The position numbers and the translations under genes were made by a program. This document shows, one piece after another, positions 1-5,910 of a stretch of 11,205 nucleotides of DNA (positions within the stretch are counted from its first letter, which is position 1; every line of letters starts with the position of its first letter). The DNA lies in NCBI GenBank assembly GCA_026770585.1, contig MU647078.1:51349-62553 (forward strand), read 5' to 3'. This stretch comes from Baffinella frigidus. Lineage: Eukaryota; Cryptophyceae; Cryptomonadales; Baffinellaceae. The notes below the pieces were generated by a model. That model ran no database searches. It was not told the DNA's origin and was given only the letters and a program-made list of their open reading frames with translations.

Positions 1-56
1 AAACCCTAAACCCCAAACCCTAAACCCTAAACCCTAAACCCTAAACCCTGAACCAG
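1..56. repeat. Telomere-type AAACCCT repeats at the 3' end of an intron
   Basis: About seven AAACCCT units (one variant CCCC) run to position 49, then gaaccag ends in an AG acceptor at 55-56. The exon that follows directly makes this an intron end rather than a chromosome end. The same type of ending (CCCTAA-like units, then aaaccag) precedes exons at 10498 and 11070. The intron start lies outside the window. Confidence 0.85.
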
Positions 57-119
57 GTCGAGCTAGAGCTCCGGGAGGATGCGGACCGCCGCAGCGCCGC
101 GTCCGAACGCGAGGCTCAG
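57..119 (+). CDS. Exon A1 of a coiled-coil protein gene (internal exon)
   Basis: A 63-nt open exon (21 codons, three heptads) is bounded by an AG acceptor at 55-56 and a GT donor at 120-121. It encodes VELELRED followed by ADRRSAASEREAQ, a highly charged, proline-free segment expected to be alpha-helical. It is phase 0 on both sides, and its length equals that of exon B1 at 1889-1951. Support comes from the AG|GT borders and from recurrence of its 3' half at 372-413 with the same donor context (cag|gtacccctct). The function is unknown. No start codon is assigned because the gene clearly continues upstream. Confidence 0.6.
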
Positions 120-213
120 GTACCCCTCTCTCTCTCACACACACACTCTCTCTCTCTCTCGCTCTCTCTCTCTCTCACTCTCTCTCTCTCTCTCTCTCTC
201 GCTCGCTCGCTCG

Positions 214-279
<66 letters not shown>

Positions 280-371
280 CACTATCTCTCTCTCACACAC
301 GCTCTCTCTCTCTCTCTCTCTCGCTCTCTCGCTCTCTCTCTCTCTCTCTCTGGGATGGCGACCAACGGGAG
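120..371. repeat. Intron filled with CT and CA microsatellites
   Basis: After the donor gtaccc, positions 125-350 are almost pure (CT)n, broken by GCTC interruptions and by (CA)n tracts at about 226-283. Translations of this tract in any frame (SLSLSL, HTHTH, reverse ERERER) are low-complexity artefacts. The pyrimidine richness could serve as the intron's 3' tract, with an AG at 370-371. Confidence 0.8.
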
Positions 372-413
372 GACGCGGACCGCCGCAGCGCCGCGTCCGA
401 ACGCGAGGCTCAG
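372..413 (+). CDS. Exon A2, duplicate of the 3' part of exon A1
   Basis: This 42-nt copy (14 codons) encodes DADRRSAASEREAQ, identical in protein to the end of A1 and followed by the same donor (gtacccctct). Upstream of 370 the two copies diverge, so only the last two heptads are shared. Positions 370-371 give a possible AG acceptor that keeps phase 0. It may be a real tandem repeat exon, or a leftover of duplication by slippage within the CT tract. Confidence 0.5.
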
Positions 414-530
414 GTACCCCTCTAATCCCGCTACAACTCGGATGTAGCCCGGTACAAATGGCCGGGGCGTGGTACGAAAGTAAAACACGCCGGTACACAA
501 CTTCTTGTGGCTACAACAAGTTTTGGCTGG

Positions 531-557
531 AGCGCTGCCGCCGAACACGAGGTCCAG
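531..557 (+). pseudogene. Exon A3, diverged copy of exon A
   Basis: The frame reads SAAAEHEVQ, matching SAASEREAQ of A1 and A2, and ends in cag|gt (gtactacggg). A possible acceptor AG lies at 519-520 (acaacaag), which would add a few codons (ttt ggc tgg) in the same frame. It may still be spliced, but conservation is weaker than in A2. Confidence 0.4.
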
Positions 558-931
558 GTACTACGGGGGAGGGCTCGTTCAGGTTCTTCGAGCTTCAGTC
601 GTAGGCGTACACTGGAAGTTCCGCAGGAAAGGCATGCTTCCGTTGGGATCACATCAGGCCCCCCTACTCCACCCAGCGCCTCAGAACCTCTCAGGGAGGG
701 TGGAGCAGCACTTGGTAATGTCTCCTGAACCAAACTCTCGAGGATTCGACGGGCGGTAACGGACATGGTTGATGACGTAGTGGAAGTGCTGTGTCCCTCT
801 CAGGAGAGATGCCTCTCAGGAGACCACGGATGTACTCCGGACCGTCCCAAGCTTCTGCCCCTGGATGTTACACGATTTTGCCCCCCCGAGGCTTGTACGG
901 CGAACCGTCTACTGTTGAAGATAGCGCGTTA

Positions 932-967
932 TCAAAGCTTTGACTTTTGTCAAAGCTTTGACTTTTG
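932..967. repeat. Perfect 18-bp tandem repeat, two units
   Basis: The unit tcaaagctttgacttttg occurs at 932-949 and 950-967 without mismatch. The sequence just upstream (cgaaccgtctactgttgaag at 901) has a diverged relative at 1571-1600. Confidence 0.85.
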
Positions 968-990
968 ATTCGCCGAGATTCGAATCGTCC

Positions 991-1137
991 AGCCGACTCC
1001 GTGCTCGGACGCGGCCCAGGTACTACGGGGGAGGGCTCCTTGAGGGTCGTGAGCCCCAAGATCGAGGCTCATAACCGAGCGCGAGGCTCGGGTAAGGGTG
1101 GACAACCGTGGACGAGCGCCGCGTCCCAACGCGAGGC
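991..1137 (+). pseudogene. Three decayed copies of exon A (A4-A6)
   Basis: A4 (991-1019, ctcggacgcggcccag, then gtactacggg) has lost about two bases relative to A1 and is out of frame. A5 (about 1072-1091) keeps gagcgcgaggctcgg with an excellent GTAAGG donor at 1092. A6 (1114-1137) keeps the SAASQREA reading but has lost the donor (gcgcca instead of gctcaggta). They document repeated duplication and decay of one mini-exon. Confidence 0.5.
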
Positions 1138-1335
1138 GCCATGCTAGCAGCACTTGGTAATGTCTCCTGAACCAAACCCTCGAGGATTCGACGGGCGGTA
1201 ATGGACATGGTTGATGTCGTAGTGGAAGTGCTGTGTCCCTCTCAGGAGATATCCCTCTCAGGAGACCACGGAGGTACTCCGGACCGTCCAAGCTTCTGCC
1301 CCTGGATGTTACACGACTTTGCCGCCCCGAGGCTT

Positions 1336-1888
1336 TCTGAAGTTGTCCACTTGGTGGACCGTTACTAGGAGTAACGGTGGAGAATTGAATGGATCTCCGA
1401 TAATTCAGTTAGGAGGAACGGTGGACCACTCGGTGGGCTACGAGGGGTTCGTTGACCCTGGATTCCGGGGTGTTACGTGACCAATTTGCATTAGAAAAAT
1501 CCTTAATGTTAATTGTCTTTAGGTAAGTTGACTTTTGATGAAAGGTTCGTAGTCCACCGTGTGGGCACTGCGAATCGTCTACTTTTGGAGATAACGCGTT
1601 GACTTGGTACTACGCTCCATCCGGGAATCCCAACCCACACAGCGGGCTGCAAAGGGAAACTCAGGCCAAAATCGAGCGACTTTCGGTCAGGATATATCCG
1701 CAGGAACAACCCTATGTCACGGATTGCCTGCCGTGGGGACATATGGCTTTTGGCGATATAGAAGGGACATGTATGGCTTCTGGCGATATAGAGTTTTTAA
1801 ACATCATCATCAACTGATTAGAGTTTTTAAAAAATCATGATTAGAGTTTTTAAAAATCATCATCGTCAACTTTTGGCGTGTCTGGCAG
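1336..1888. other. Non-coding stretch: small hairpins, transposon-end relic and tandem repeats
   Basis: I see no convincing exon here. Hairpins occur at 1345-1359 (gtccac/gtggac) and 1359-1377 (ccgttac/gtaacgg). The text at about 1632-1652 (cccacacagcgggct) matches the termini of the MITE at 4608-4767 and a relic at 8214. A 28-bp direct repeat (tatggcttytggcgatatag) lies at about 1741-1790. Three copies of an AT-rich unit (ttagagtttttaaaaa) lie at 1789-1860. The stretch ends in tctggcag, the acceptor of exon B1. Confidence 0.6.
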
Positions 1889-1951
1889 GTTCTGCGGGAT
1901 GAGGTGGAGGTTCTGAAGGCGCAGTTGCTTCTTCTCCAGCAGCAGTTGCAG
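1889..1951 (+). CDS. Exon B1 of the coiled-coil gene
   Basis: This 63-nt exon (21 codons) follows the acceptor tctggcag and precedes the donor gttgcg at 1952. It reads VLRDEVEVLKAQ, then LLLLQQQLQ, with hydrophobic residues spaced in a heptad-like way. Entry and exit phase are 0. Shortened copies follow at 2025, 2191, 2285, about 2430 and about 3023, and the intron after it is duplicated as well. This is one of the strongest exon calls in the window, because length, borders and composition all agree. The function is unknown. Confidence 0.7.
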
Positions 1952-2024
1952 GTTGCGAGCCCCTCTTTTTCTCGCTCGTTTGTTGCTCGCGTAGCCTTTT
2001 GAAAAGTGGTCAACTTAAGCGCAG

Positions 2025-2056
2025 GTGCTGCTGGAGATCTCCAGCAGCAGTTGCAG
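2025..2056 (+). CDS. Exon B2, shortened copy of exon B
   Basis: AG (2023-2024) and GT (2057-2058) border a 32-nt copy ending DLQQQLQ. The length is not a multiple of three, so it would shift frame if joined directly to B1. It may be skipped or non-functional. The following intron starts gttacgagcccc and runs into a TTC microsatellite. Confidence 0.4.
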
Positions 2057-2082
2057 GTTACGAGCCCCTCTTTTTCTTCTTG

Positions 2083-2178
2083 TCCGCCGTGTCCCTCTTC
2101 TTCTGTTTCGTCTTCTTCTGCTTCTTCTTCTGCTGCTGCCTCTTCGTCTTCGTCTTCTTCTTCTTCTTCTGCTTCTGA
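2083..2178. repeat. TTC/TCT trinucleotide-rich tract
   Basis: Near-continuous cttctt/tcttct with gct interruptions lies between exon copies B2 and B3. Serine-rich or leucine-rich translations of it are artefacts of repeat composition. Confidence 0.75.
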
Positions 2179-2190
2179 GAATACTCTTAG

Positions 2191-2211
2191 CTTCTCCAGC
2201 AGCAGTTGCAG
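2191..2211 (+). CDS. Micro-exon B3 (LLQQQLQ)
   Basis: A 21-nt copy, exactly one heptad, is bounded by AG at 2189-2190 (ctcttag) and GT at 2212. It is phase 0 on both sides, so inclusion would simply add one heptad to the coiled coil. It is followed by the second full copy of the 73-bp intron. Its size makes RNA evidence essential. Confidence 0.4.
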
Positions 2212-2284
2212 GTTATGAGCCCTTCTTTTTCTCGCTCGTTTATTGCTCCCGTAGCCTTTTGAAAAGTGGTCAACTTAAGCGCAG

Positions 2285-2315
2285 TTGCTGCTTGCTTCTC
2301 CAGCAGCAGTTACAG
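2285..2315 (+). CDS. Exon B4, shortened copy of exon B
   Basis: A 31-nt copy lies between the acceptor ttaagcgcag and the donor gttacg and ends CLLLQQQLQ. Its length breaks the phase-0 rule of the intact exons, so it may be a relic. Confidence 0.35.
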
Positions 2316-2429
2316 GTTACGAGCCCCTCTTCTTTTACTCTCAAGCTCAAGTTGAGTGATCCAATAGCCTACGGGCCTCAAGTTGATCAATTTCTAGAAG
2401 GCTATGAGGGTAATAAAGTAATAATTCCC

Positions 2430-2444
2430 CAGCAGCAGTTACAG
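2430..2444 (+). pseudogene. Exon B5 relic (QQQLQ)
   Basis: Only the last five codons (cagcagcagttacag) remain, followed by a donor-like gtttcgagcc. The upstream sequence 2316-2429 is unrelated intron-like DNA. Confidence 0.35.
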
Positions 2445-2460
2445 GTTTCGAGCCTCTCTT

Positions 2461-2580
2461 CTCCAGCAACTTGCTGGAGGCGAAAACGTAGCCGTTTTCG
2501 CCCCAGAGGCGAAAACGGCTACGTTTCGCGAAGACATTAATAGTGTCTTCGTGAAACGTTTCGCTTTTTAGCAAAAAGCG
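2461..2580. repeat. Cluster of four adjacent hairpins
   Basis: The hairpins are consecutive. 2461-2479 pairs ctccagcaa with ttgctggag. 2479-2529 has 24-nt and 22-nt arms around the loop ccaga, and each arm is itself palindromic (ggcgaaaacg/cgttttcgcc). 2529-2551 pairs cgaagaca with tgtcttcg. 2562-2580 pairs cgcttttt with aaaaagcg. The first hairpin reuses the ctccagca text of the B exons. There is no coding potential. Confidence 0.8.
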
Positions 2581-2724
2581 GTGAAAATTCGCGAAATTGA
2601 CCGAACTTGTCGAAAAAGAGCCCAAATTTGAATCAATTTTGAGGTCACGTCCGAAATGAAGACACGAATTTGAAGGGAGGTAGACCTGTTCGTCTCTGGG
2701 TGCGGCACGCGACGATGACCTGTG

Positions 2725-2900
2725 TAGAGCGCTTGCGGGGAAACTTGCCGGATTTCAACGAGAATTTTTTTCAGAATTTCAGAGAATTTGTACCAGAATC
2801 GTTTAGATGGACCGGTTACATGTCACGTCCTGGTACAAAATTTCTGAATTTCTGAAAATATTTCTCGTGAAATCTGACAAGTTTTCCCGCAAGCGCTCTA
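2725..2900. mobile_element. MITE-like inverted-repeat element 1 (TA-flanked)
   Basis: Long terminal inverted repeats of about 70 bp begin gagcgcttgcgggg and end with the complement (ccccgcaagcgctc class). The outer base pairs are TA on both sides, consistent with a TA target duplication as in Tc1/mariner-type MITEs. The body is 172 bp and non-coding. The termini match those of the element at 3458-3697. The autonomous source is not in the window. Confidence 0.75.
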
Positions 2901-3022
2901 CCAAACACCCCTAGAAATGCACCAACAAGTATTATAATGGTCTCGTAAGGGGGTCATGGATGAGTCAAGTGCAGTGGTCAGAGAAGCCACGGATCGACTT
3001 TTTCGATTCGTGACTATTACTG

Positions 3023-3043
3023 CTTCTCCAGCAGCAGTTGCAG
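3023..3043 (+). pseudogene. Exon B6 relic
   Basis: The text cttctccagcagcagttgca plus g recurs with the donor gttatgagcc and the same downstream intron sequence as after B3. There is no AG directly upstream (attactg), so splicing into it is doubtful. It lies 143 bp downstream of the MITE at 2725-2900. Confidence 0.4.
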
Positions 3044-3353
3044 GTTATGAGCCCTTCTTTTTCTCGCTCGTTGGTTGCTCGTGAATAGCCTTTTGAAAAG
3101 TGGTCAACTTAACTACCTACCACCACTTGGGCTTGACTCCCTTCCATATACGAGTCCTGGATACGAGTCCCAATCCGGTTGACTAATCAGAGATTTTTTT
3201 CCAGTATTGACCGTGCGCGGTTTAGTTTCTGTCCTGGTGCACAACCTGCCCGGTTCAGCCAACATTGGGGGACTCTGTGTGGAGAGAATCATCAGTGAAC
3301 ACTTTTTCATGTGCGAACACTTTTGACGTTGTTTTGAGAAAGTCAACTTGCAG
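3044..3353. other. Intron-like non-coding stretch
   Basis: It starts with a partial copy of the family B intron. A small direct repeat (atacgagtcc) lies near 3150-3168. It ends with ttttgacgttg...tgagaaagtcaacttgcag, which is also found before exon C at 4029-4062. I see no exon inside it. Confidence 0.5.
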
Positions 3354-3365
3354 ACTGCGAACAAG
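3354..3365 (+). pseudogene. Relic of the exon C start (TANK)
   Basis: After an acceptor-like cttgcag, four codons (act gcg aac aag) match the start of exon C (AANK). They are followed by gtgatt, a possible donor. The preceding intron end is also homologous to that of exon C. It could be a 12-nt micro-exon but is more simply a truncated duplicate. Confidence 0.35.
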
Positions 3366-3457
3366 GTGATTGCCATCTTAGCATCAACATTTTGTTGCCT
3401 TTTTGTGTCATCTTATGGGTGGGAGATGCTATTTTGAGATAAAAATTATGCCTAAGA

Positions 3458-3697
3458 TAGAGCGTTTGCGGTAATTGTTGTCCGTTTTGGACGTACGGTT
3501 TCCCCGTTTCCCCGTTTTGAAATGGACTTGTAGGACGTGACAAGGATTTTAAATAGTACCGGAAACGCGCTTCTGGTACTATTTAAAACAACACTTTTGT
3601 TTTACTACTCGCTCTAAAACCCTATAAGTCCATTTCAAAAAGGGGAAACGGGGAAACCGTACGTCCAAAACGGACAACAATTACCGCAAACGCTTTA
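3458..3697. mobile_element. MITE-like inverted-repeat element 2 (same termini as element 1)
   Basis: TA-flanked inverted repeats of about 75 bp start gagcgtttgcggtaattgtt and end with the near-complement. Shared inner arm text includes gtccgttttggacgtacgg and ttccccgtttccccg. The centre holds a second palindrome (aaatagtacc/ggtactattt) around 3552-3590. The terminal 12 bp match element 1 (gagcgyttgcgg), while the interior is unrelated. There is no transposase ORF. Confidence 0.8.
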
Positions 3698-3819
3698 CCA
3701 TAGCACGAAACCCACCCCCGAGATAGCAAAAAGGCGATTTAAATGAAATGAAAAGTGGTTTGAATGAAGTCAAATTCATATCAAATGAAAAATGTGATTT
3801 GAATCAAATGAAATCGCAG

Positions 3820-3870
3820 GTTGCGAACAAGACGGCGGACGAGACAAGGGACGTGACAAGAGACGTTTAA
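3820..3870 (+). pseudogene. Truncated duplicate of exon C
   Basis: After the acceptor aaatcgcag, codons VANKTADETRDV match the first third of exon C at 4063. The copy then diverges to TRDV and a stop codon at 3868-3870. A GT inside (gacgtgacaag) could be used as a donor. A hairpin follows at 3873-3905 (ctatggtaggcat/atgcccatcatag, one mismatch). I read it as a broken copy. Confidence 0.5.
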
Positions 3871-4062
3871 TGCTATGGTAGGCATGGAGTGTATGCCCAT
3901 CATAGTATATCCTCCCTAACATACCACAAACCGAAATCTGTAACACAGCATAAAAAGTTGAGCTGATTCAGTGAACTTCCGAGATGAAATTGCAGGCTGC
4001 TAGTCTGTGTCGTGTTGTGTATGGCCACTTTTGACGTTGGTCTGAGAAAGTGAACATATCAG

Positions 4063-4167
4063 GCTGCGAACAAGACGGCGGACGAGACAAGGGACGTGAT
4101 GAACAACGAGCTCTTGATGCACGGGGCGGAGAGCCAGGGCAAGGCCTTTGCCGAAAAAGAGGCCGAG
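4063..4167 (+). CDS. Exon C of the coiled-coil gene
   Basis: A 105-nt exon (35 codons, five heptads) lies between the AG at 4061-4062 and the donor gtctgc at 4168. It opens AANKTADETRDVMNNELL and closes KAFAEKEAE. It is rich in E, K, A and N without proline, as expected for a helical rod. It is phase 0 on both sides. Partial copies of its start occur at 3354 and 3820, and copies of its end at 4270 and 4788. Length and phase equal those of exon E at 6251-6355. No named family is recognised. Confidence 0.7.
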
Positions 4168-4441
4168 GTCTGCACTAGAAACCCGAAAACCGAAAACCGA
4201 AAACCGGAATCCGGAAACCGGAATCCGGAATCCGAAGCAGTTGACTAAACCACACAGGTTTTGTACCAGGGAGAGGCTGAGAACGAGGCTGCGGTCTCCT
4301 CCCGAAACCCGAAAACCGAAAACCGAAAACCGAAAAAGACGAAAACCGAAAACCGAAAACCAAAAACCAAAAACCGAAAATTGTAAATCGAAAATCGAAA
4401 ACCGAAGCAGTTGACTAAACCACACAGGTTTTGTACCAGGG
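4168..4441. repeat. CCGAAAA heptamer repeats in a duplicated 170-bp intron module
   Basis: Degenerate heptamers (ccgaaaa, with ccggaat variants) fill 4176-4232 and 4306-4403. Each block is followed by the same 38-bp text (gaagcagttgactaaaccac ... gtaccaggg) at 4234-4271 and 4404-4441, an offset of 170 bp. Reverse-strand translations (FGFRFSVFGF) are repeat artefacts. The block begins at the donor of exon C. Confidence 0.8.
4270..4293 (+). CDS. Short exon C copy (GEAENEAA)
   Basis: A 24-nt open segment lies between the acceptor tttgtaccag and the donor gtctcctcccgaaaccc. It resembles the last codons of exon C (EKEAE|gtctgc) and shares the downstream CCGAAAA intron. It is phase 0, so inclusion would be silent for frame. 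The evidence is moderate because it is so short. Confidence 0.4.
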
Positions 4442-4607
4442 CAGTGACTCATCCGCGCAGGATTAGTACCAGGAAAGCCTGTGATGAGTGAACAGTCGGC
4501 CCCCGAGGTTTTGCTATCCGTCTGTTGTAGTCTGATTTGGTCGAACCGTTTTGGTGCGACCGGCTCGTTTTCGCGCCAAAGTTGACGGGTTAGTACCACG
4601 AACTCGT
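4442..4607. other. Intron-like stretch with nothing recognised
   Basis: It contains two acceptor-like sites (cgcgcag and gtaccag near 4455-4472). I find no exon with homologues elsewhere in the window. Confidence 0.4.
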
Positions 4608-4767
4608 CACACAGCGGACTTGAAAGGGATTTCGAATAACCCCTGAGGGGTTGGACCTAGGACCCTACGGTAGGCAATCCGTAGGGTCATAGGGGGGGTT
4701 CCTACGGATAAGGTAACGGCAACTCGGGCTCTCAGAGTTCGAAAATCCCTTCGTAGCCCGCTGTGTG
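4608..4767. mobile_element. MITE-like inverted-repeat element 3
   Basis: Terminal arms of about 30 bp run cacacagcggacttgaaagg at the left. The right arm is the complement of cacacagcgggctacgaagg. The interior (4658-4715) carries a palindromic ccctacggtaggcaat/ccgtaggg segment and a run of seven G, which is shared with the 140-bp family at 6512 and 8441. Similar arm ends appear alone at about 1632 and 8214. No ORF is present. Confidence 0.7.
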
Positions 4768-4787
4768 GGATGACAACTTGAGAATAG

Positions 4788-4817
4788 TTGGAGGAGGAGG
4801 CCGAGAAGGAGGCCGAG
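4788..4817 (+). CDS. Short exon C copy (LEEEAEKEAE)
   Basis: A 30-nt phase-0 segment lies between gagaatag (AG 4786-4787) and the donor gttcct. Its end, AEKEAE, equals the end of exon C. It lies immediately downstream of MITE-like element 3. The strongly acidic helical composition supports a coding origin, but transcription is unproven. Confidence 0.45.
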
Positions 4818-4982
4818 GTTCCTTTTCTTTTCTTTTCTCGACTGCTGGTTCTGCTGACGTTGAGGGGGTCATATCTGGTGATTCTGCTGACGCGGGCGTG
4901 ACTGCTGACGTTAGGGGGTCGTGACTGCTGACGTTAGATAGTCGTGACTGCTGACATAAGGGGGTCATGACTGCTCTGGCAG
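4818..4982. repeat. Intron with ctgctgacg minisatellite
   Basis: Diverged units of about 25-30 bp (gactgctgacgttagggggt) repeat at about 4848-4977. Related ctgctgac/tctgact text reappears at 5625-5760 and 6156-6235 in the introns around exon E. The tract ends ctctggcag, the acceptor of exon D. Confidence 0.75.
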
Positions 4983-5114
4983 AGGCTGAAGCAGAAGCTG
5001 GAGGACGAACAGAAGGTCGAGCAGAAGATGCAGGAGCAGATCGAACGTCTTCAGGAGGAAGTTCAGCATATCAAGAAGCAGGCACGACAGGCGATTTTGG
5101 ATGCTGCTAAGGAG
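4983..5114 (+). CDS. Exon D of the coiled-coil gene
   Basis: This is the longest uninterrupted repeat exon of the central region: 132 nt, 44 codons, AG 4981-4982 and donor gtgatg at 5115. It reads RLKQKLEDEQKVEQKMQEQ, then IERLQEEVQHIKKQARQ and AILDAAKE, a textbook heptad-like charged helix without proline or glycine. Its protein aligns end to end with exon E (from RLKQK) joined to exon F (V-x-H-M-K-K-Q). D is therefore an intron-free version of a unit that is split elsewhere. It is phase 0. The function is unknown; coiled-coil scaffold or cytoskeletal proteins look like this, but the sequence is not diagnostic. Confidence 0.75.
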
Positions 5115-5275
5115 GTGATGACCCTCGCCACACCGTGATGACGCTGGAAACACCGTGATGACACCGTGATGATGCTAGCCACACCGTGATGACACTGGCC
5201 ACACCGTGAGGATGCTTGCCACGCCGTGATGACGCCAGAGCTGACCGTTGCGCACACCGTTGCGTCCTTCCGGAG
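5115..5275. repeat. Intron built of cacaccgtgatgac minisatellite
   Basis: Six or so diverged copies of cacaccgtgatgac (with spacers such as gctggc) run from about 5131 to 5236. The donor itself, gtgatgaccctcgccacacc, looks like the first unit, so the intron seems to have grown by tandem duplication starting at the splice donor. Confidence 0.75.
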
Positions 5276-5332
5276 GAGGTGCAGCACATCAAGAAGCAGG
5301 CGCGGCAGGCCCTCTTGGAGGCTGCCAAGAAG
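5276..5332 (+). CDS. Exon D2, duplicate of the 3' half of exon D
   Basis: A 57-nt segment (19 codons) encodes EVQHIKKQARQALLEAAKK, matching the end of exon D with conservative changes. The donor is gtgaat at 5333. Acceptor AG at 5274-5275 or at 5277-5278 would both keep phase 0, and the second would make it start GTG like the F exons. Homology to exon D continues a little upstream (cttccggag versus cttcaggag), so part of the old exon now lies in intron sequence. Confidence 0.6.
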
Positions 5333-5458
5333 GTGAATCACACGTCCGTGATGACACAACAGATGGACGGAAGTGGCGTTACGCATACTGTCGCGTCCTT
5401 CCAGAGCATTCTAGTCGTTTGGCAGTCATCTAAGAAATTGAAGCTGTGTCCGTGTCAG

Positions 5459-5620
5459 ATCGACGTGGACAAGGCGGAGGAAGCGCGGCTCAATCTCGAT
5501 CTCAATCTCAATCTCCCGCAATCTCCCTCTCTCGCCCTCTCCTTCTCTCCCTCTCCCTCTCTTTCTCCTTCTCTCTCAATCTCACTCGAGGCAGAAAGTG
5601 ATCGACGAGGACAAGGATGC
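5459..5620 (+). pseudogene. Exon Ea interrupted by a CT microsatellite
   Basis: After the acceptor ccgtgtcag, IDVDKAEEARL matches exon E up to about 5490. Then about 100 bp of ctcaatctc/ctctccct repeat intervenes. Exon E text resumes at 5591 (gcagaaagtgatcgacgagg) and runs to 5620. No GT donor borders the inserted tract at its left edge, so this looks like repeat expansion inside an exon rather than a new intron. The frame continues open through it but becomes low-complexity. Confidence 0.55.
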
Positions 5621-5775
5621 CTCCTGCTGACTGTCAGCGTGATTCTGCTGACTGTGTGGTCGTGACTGCTGACGTCTTCTGACTGTTCTGCTGGCGTGAT
5701 CTGACTATTTTATATCTGACTGCTCTGTTGGCGTGGTCTGATTGTTGTCACTCTGACTGTCTCGCGCGCGAATAG

Positions 5776-5802
5776 ATCGACGTGGATAAGGCGGAGGTGG
5801 CG
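5776..5802 (+). pseudogene. Exon Eb relic (IDVDKAEVA)
   Basis: After gcgcgcgaatag the first nine codons of exon E are present. The sequence then switches to intron-type text (tcacgcacactgtcgcgtcc) that is also found at 5380, and reaches a stop. The upstream intron equals that before exon Ed (6156-6250). Confidence 0.45.
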
Positions 5803-5910
5803 TCACGCACACTGTCGCGTCCTTCCAGAGCATTCTAGCAGTGATTTGGCAGTTATCTGAGAACTGAGAATAGAGGTGAGGGAATTGACTTGAGAAAAAA
5901 GTTGGAACTT

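Larger units (their letters stand above)
558..1335. repeat. Tandem duplication of an exon-plus-intron unit (about 440-460 bp)
   Basis: Position 558 onward (gtactacgggggagggctc) recurs at 1020. A second block at 704-894 recurs at 1146-1335 with about 95% identity by eye, including the stretches cagcacttggtaatgtctcc and ctcaggagaccacgga. The offset is 462 at the left and 441-442 at the right, so the copies differ by small indels between the blocks. Each copy follows a version of exon A, so the duplicated unit was exon plus downstream intron. A short ORF in copy 1 (765-968) is altered in copy 2, and I do not treat it as a gene. Confidence 0.8.
1952..2284. repeat. Duplicated 73-bp intron (two full copies, a third partial at 3044)
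   Basis: The intron at 1952-2024 (gttgcgagcccctctttttc ... cttaagcgcag) recurs at 2212-2284 with the same length and a few substitutions. A third partial copy is at 3044-3110, where the acceptor part has changed to cttaactacc. All carry ctttttctcgctcgtt and ccttttgaaaagtggtcaac. Each follows a copy of the B exon end, so exon and intron were duplicated together. Confidence 0.85.

Noticed and set aside
1-49. Chromosome end (true telomere)
   Set aside because: An acceptor and an open exon follow at once, and the same ending occurs before two other exons inside the window. An assembly contig end cannot be excluded.
79-447. Forward ORF of 122 codons across the CT/CA tract
   Set aside because: It is mostly SLSLSL and HTHTH from microsatellites. 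It merges an exon in a wrong frame with an intron.
765-968. Forward ORF of 67 codons in duplicated intron DNA
   Set aside because: The second copy at 1207 onward loses the frame after about 30 codons, and there are no constraint-like changes or domain features.
1643-1685. Possible exon reading LQRETQAKIERLS
   Set aside because: It looks helical and has AG and GT nearby, but its first half (cacagcgggctgcaaaggg) is a relic of the MITE end seen at 4738-4767, and no second copy exists.
4000-4599. Reverse-strand ORF of 199 codons
   Set aside because: Its middle is the translation of the CCGAAAA heptamers (FGFRFSVFGF). It overlaps exon C antisense and has no homologous or domain-like part.
4848-5236. 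CRISPR-like array
   Set aside because: The repeats are diverged, spacers are short and not unique, and the setting is eukaryotic introns. They are minisatellites.
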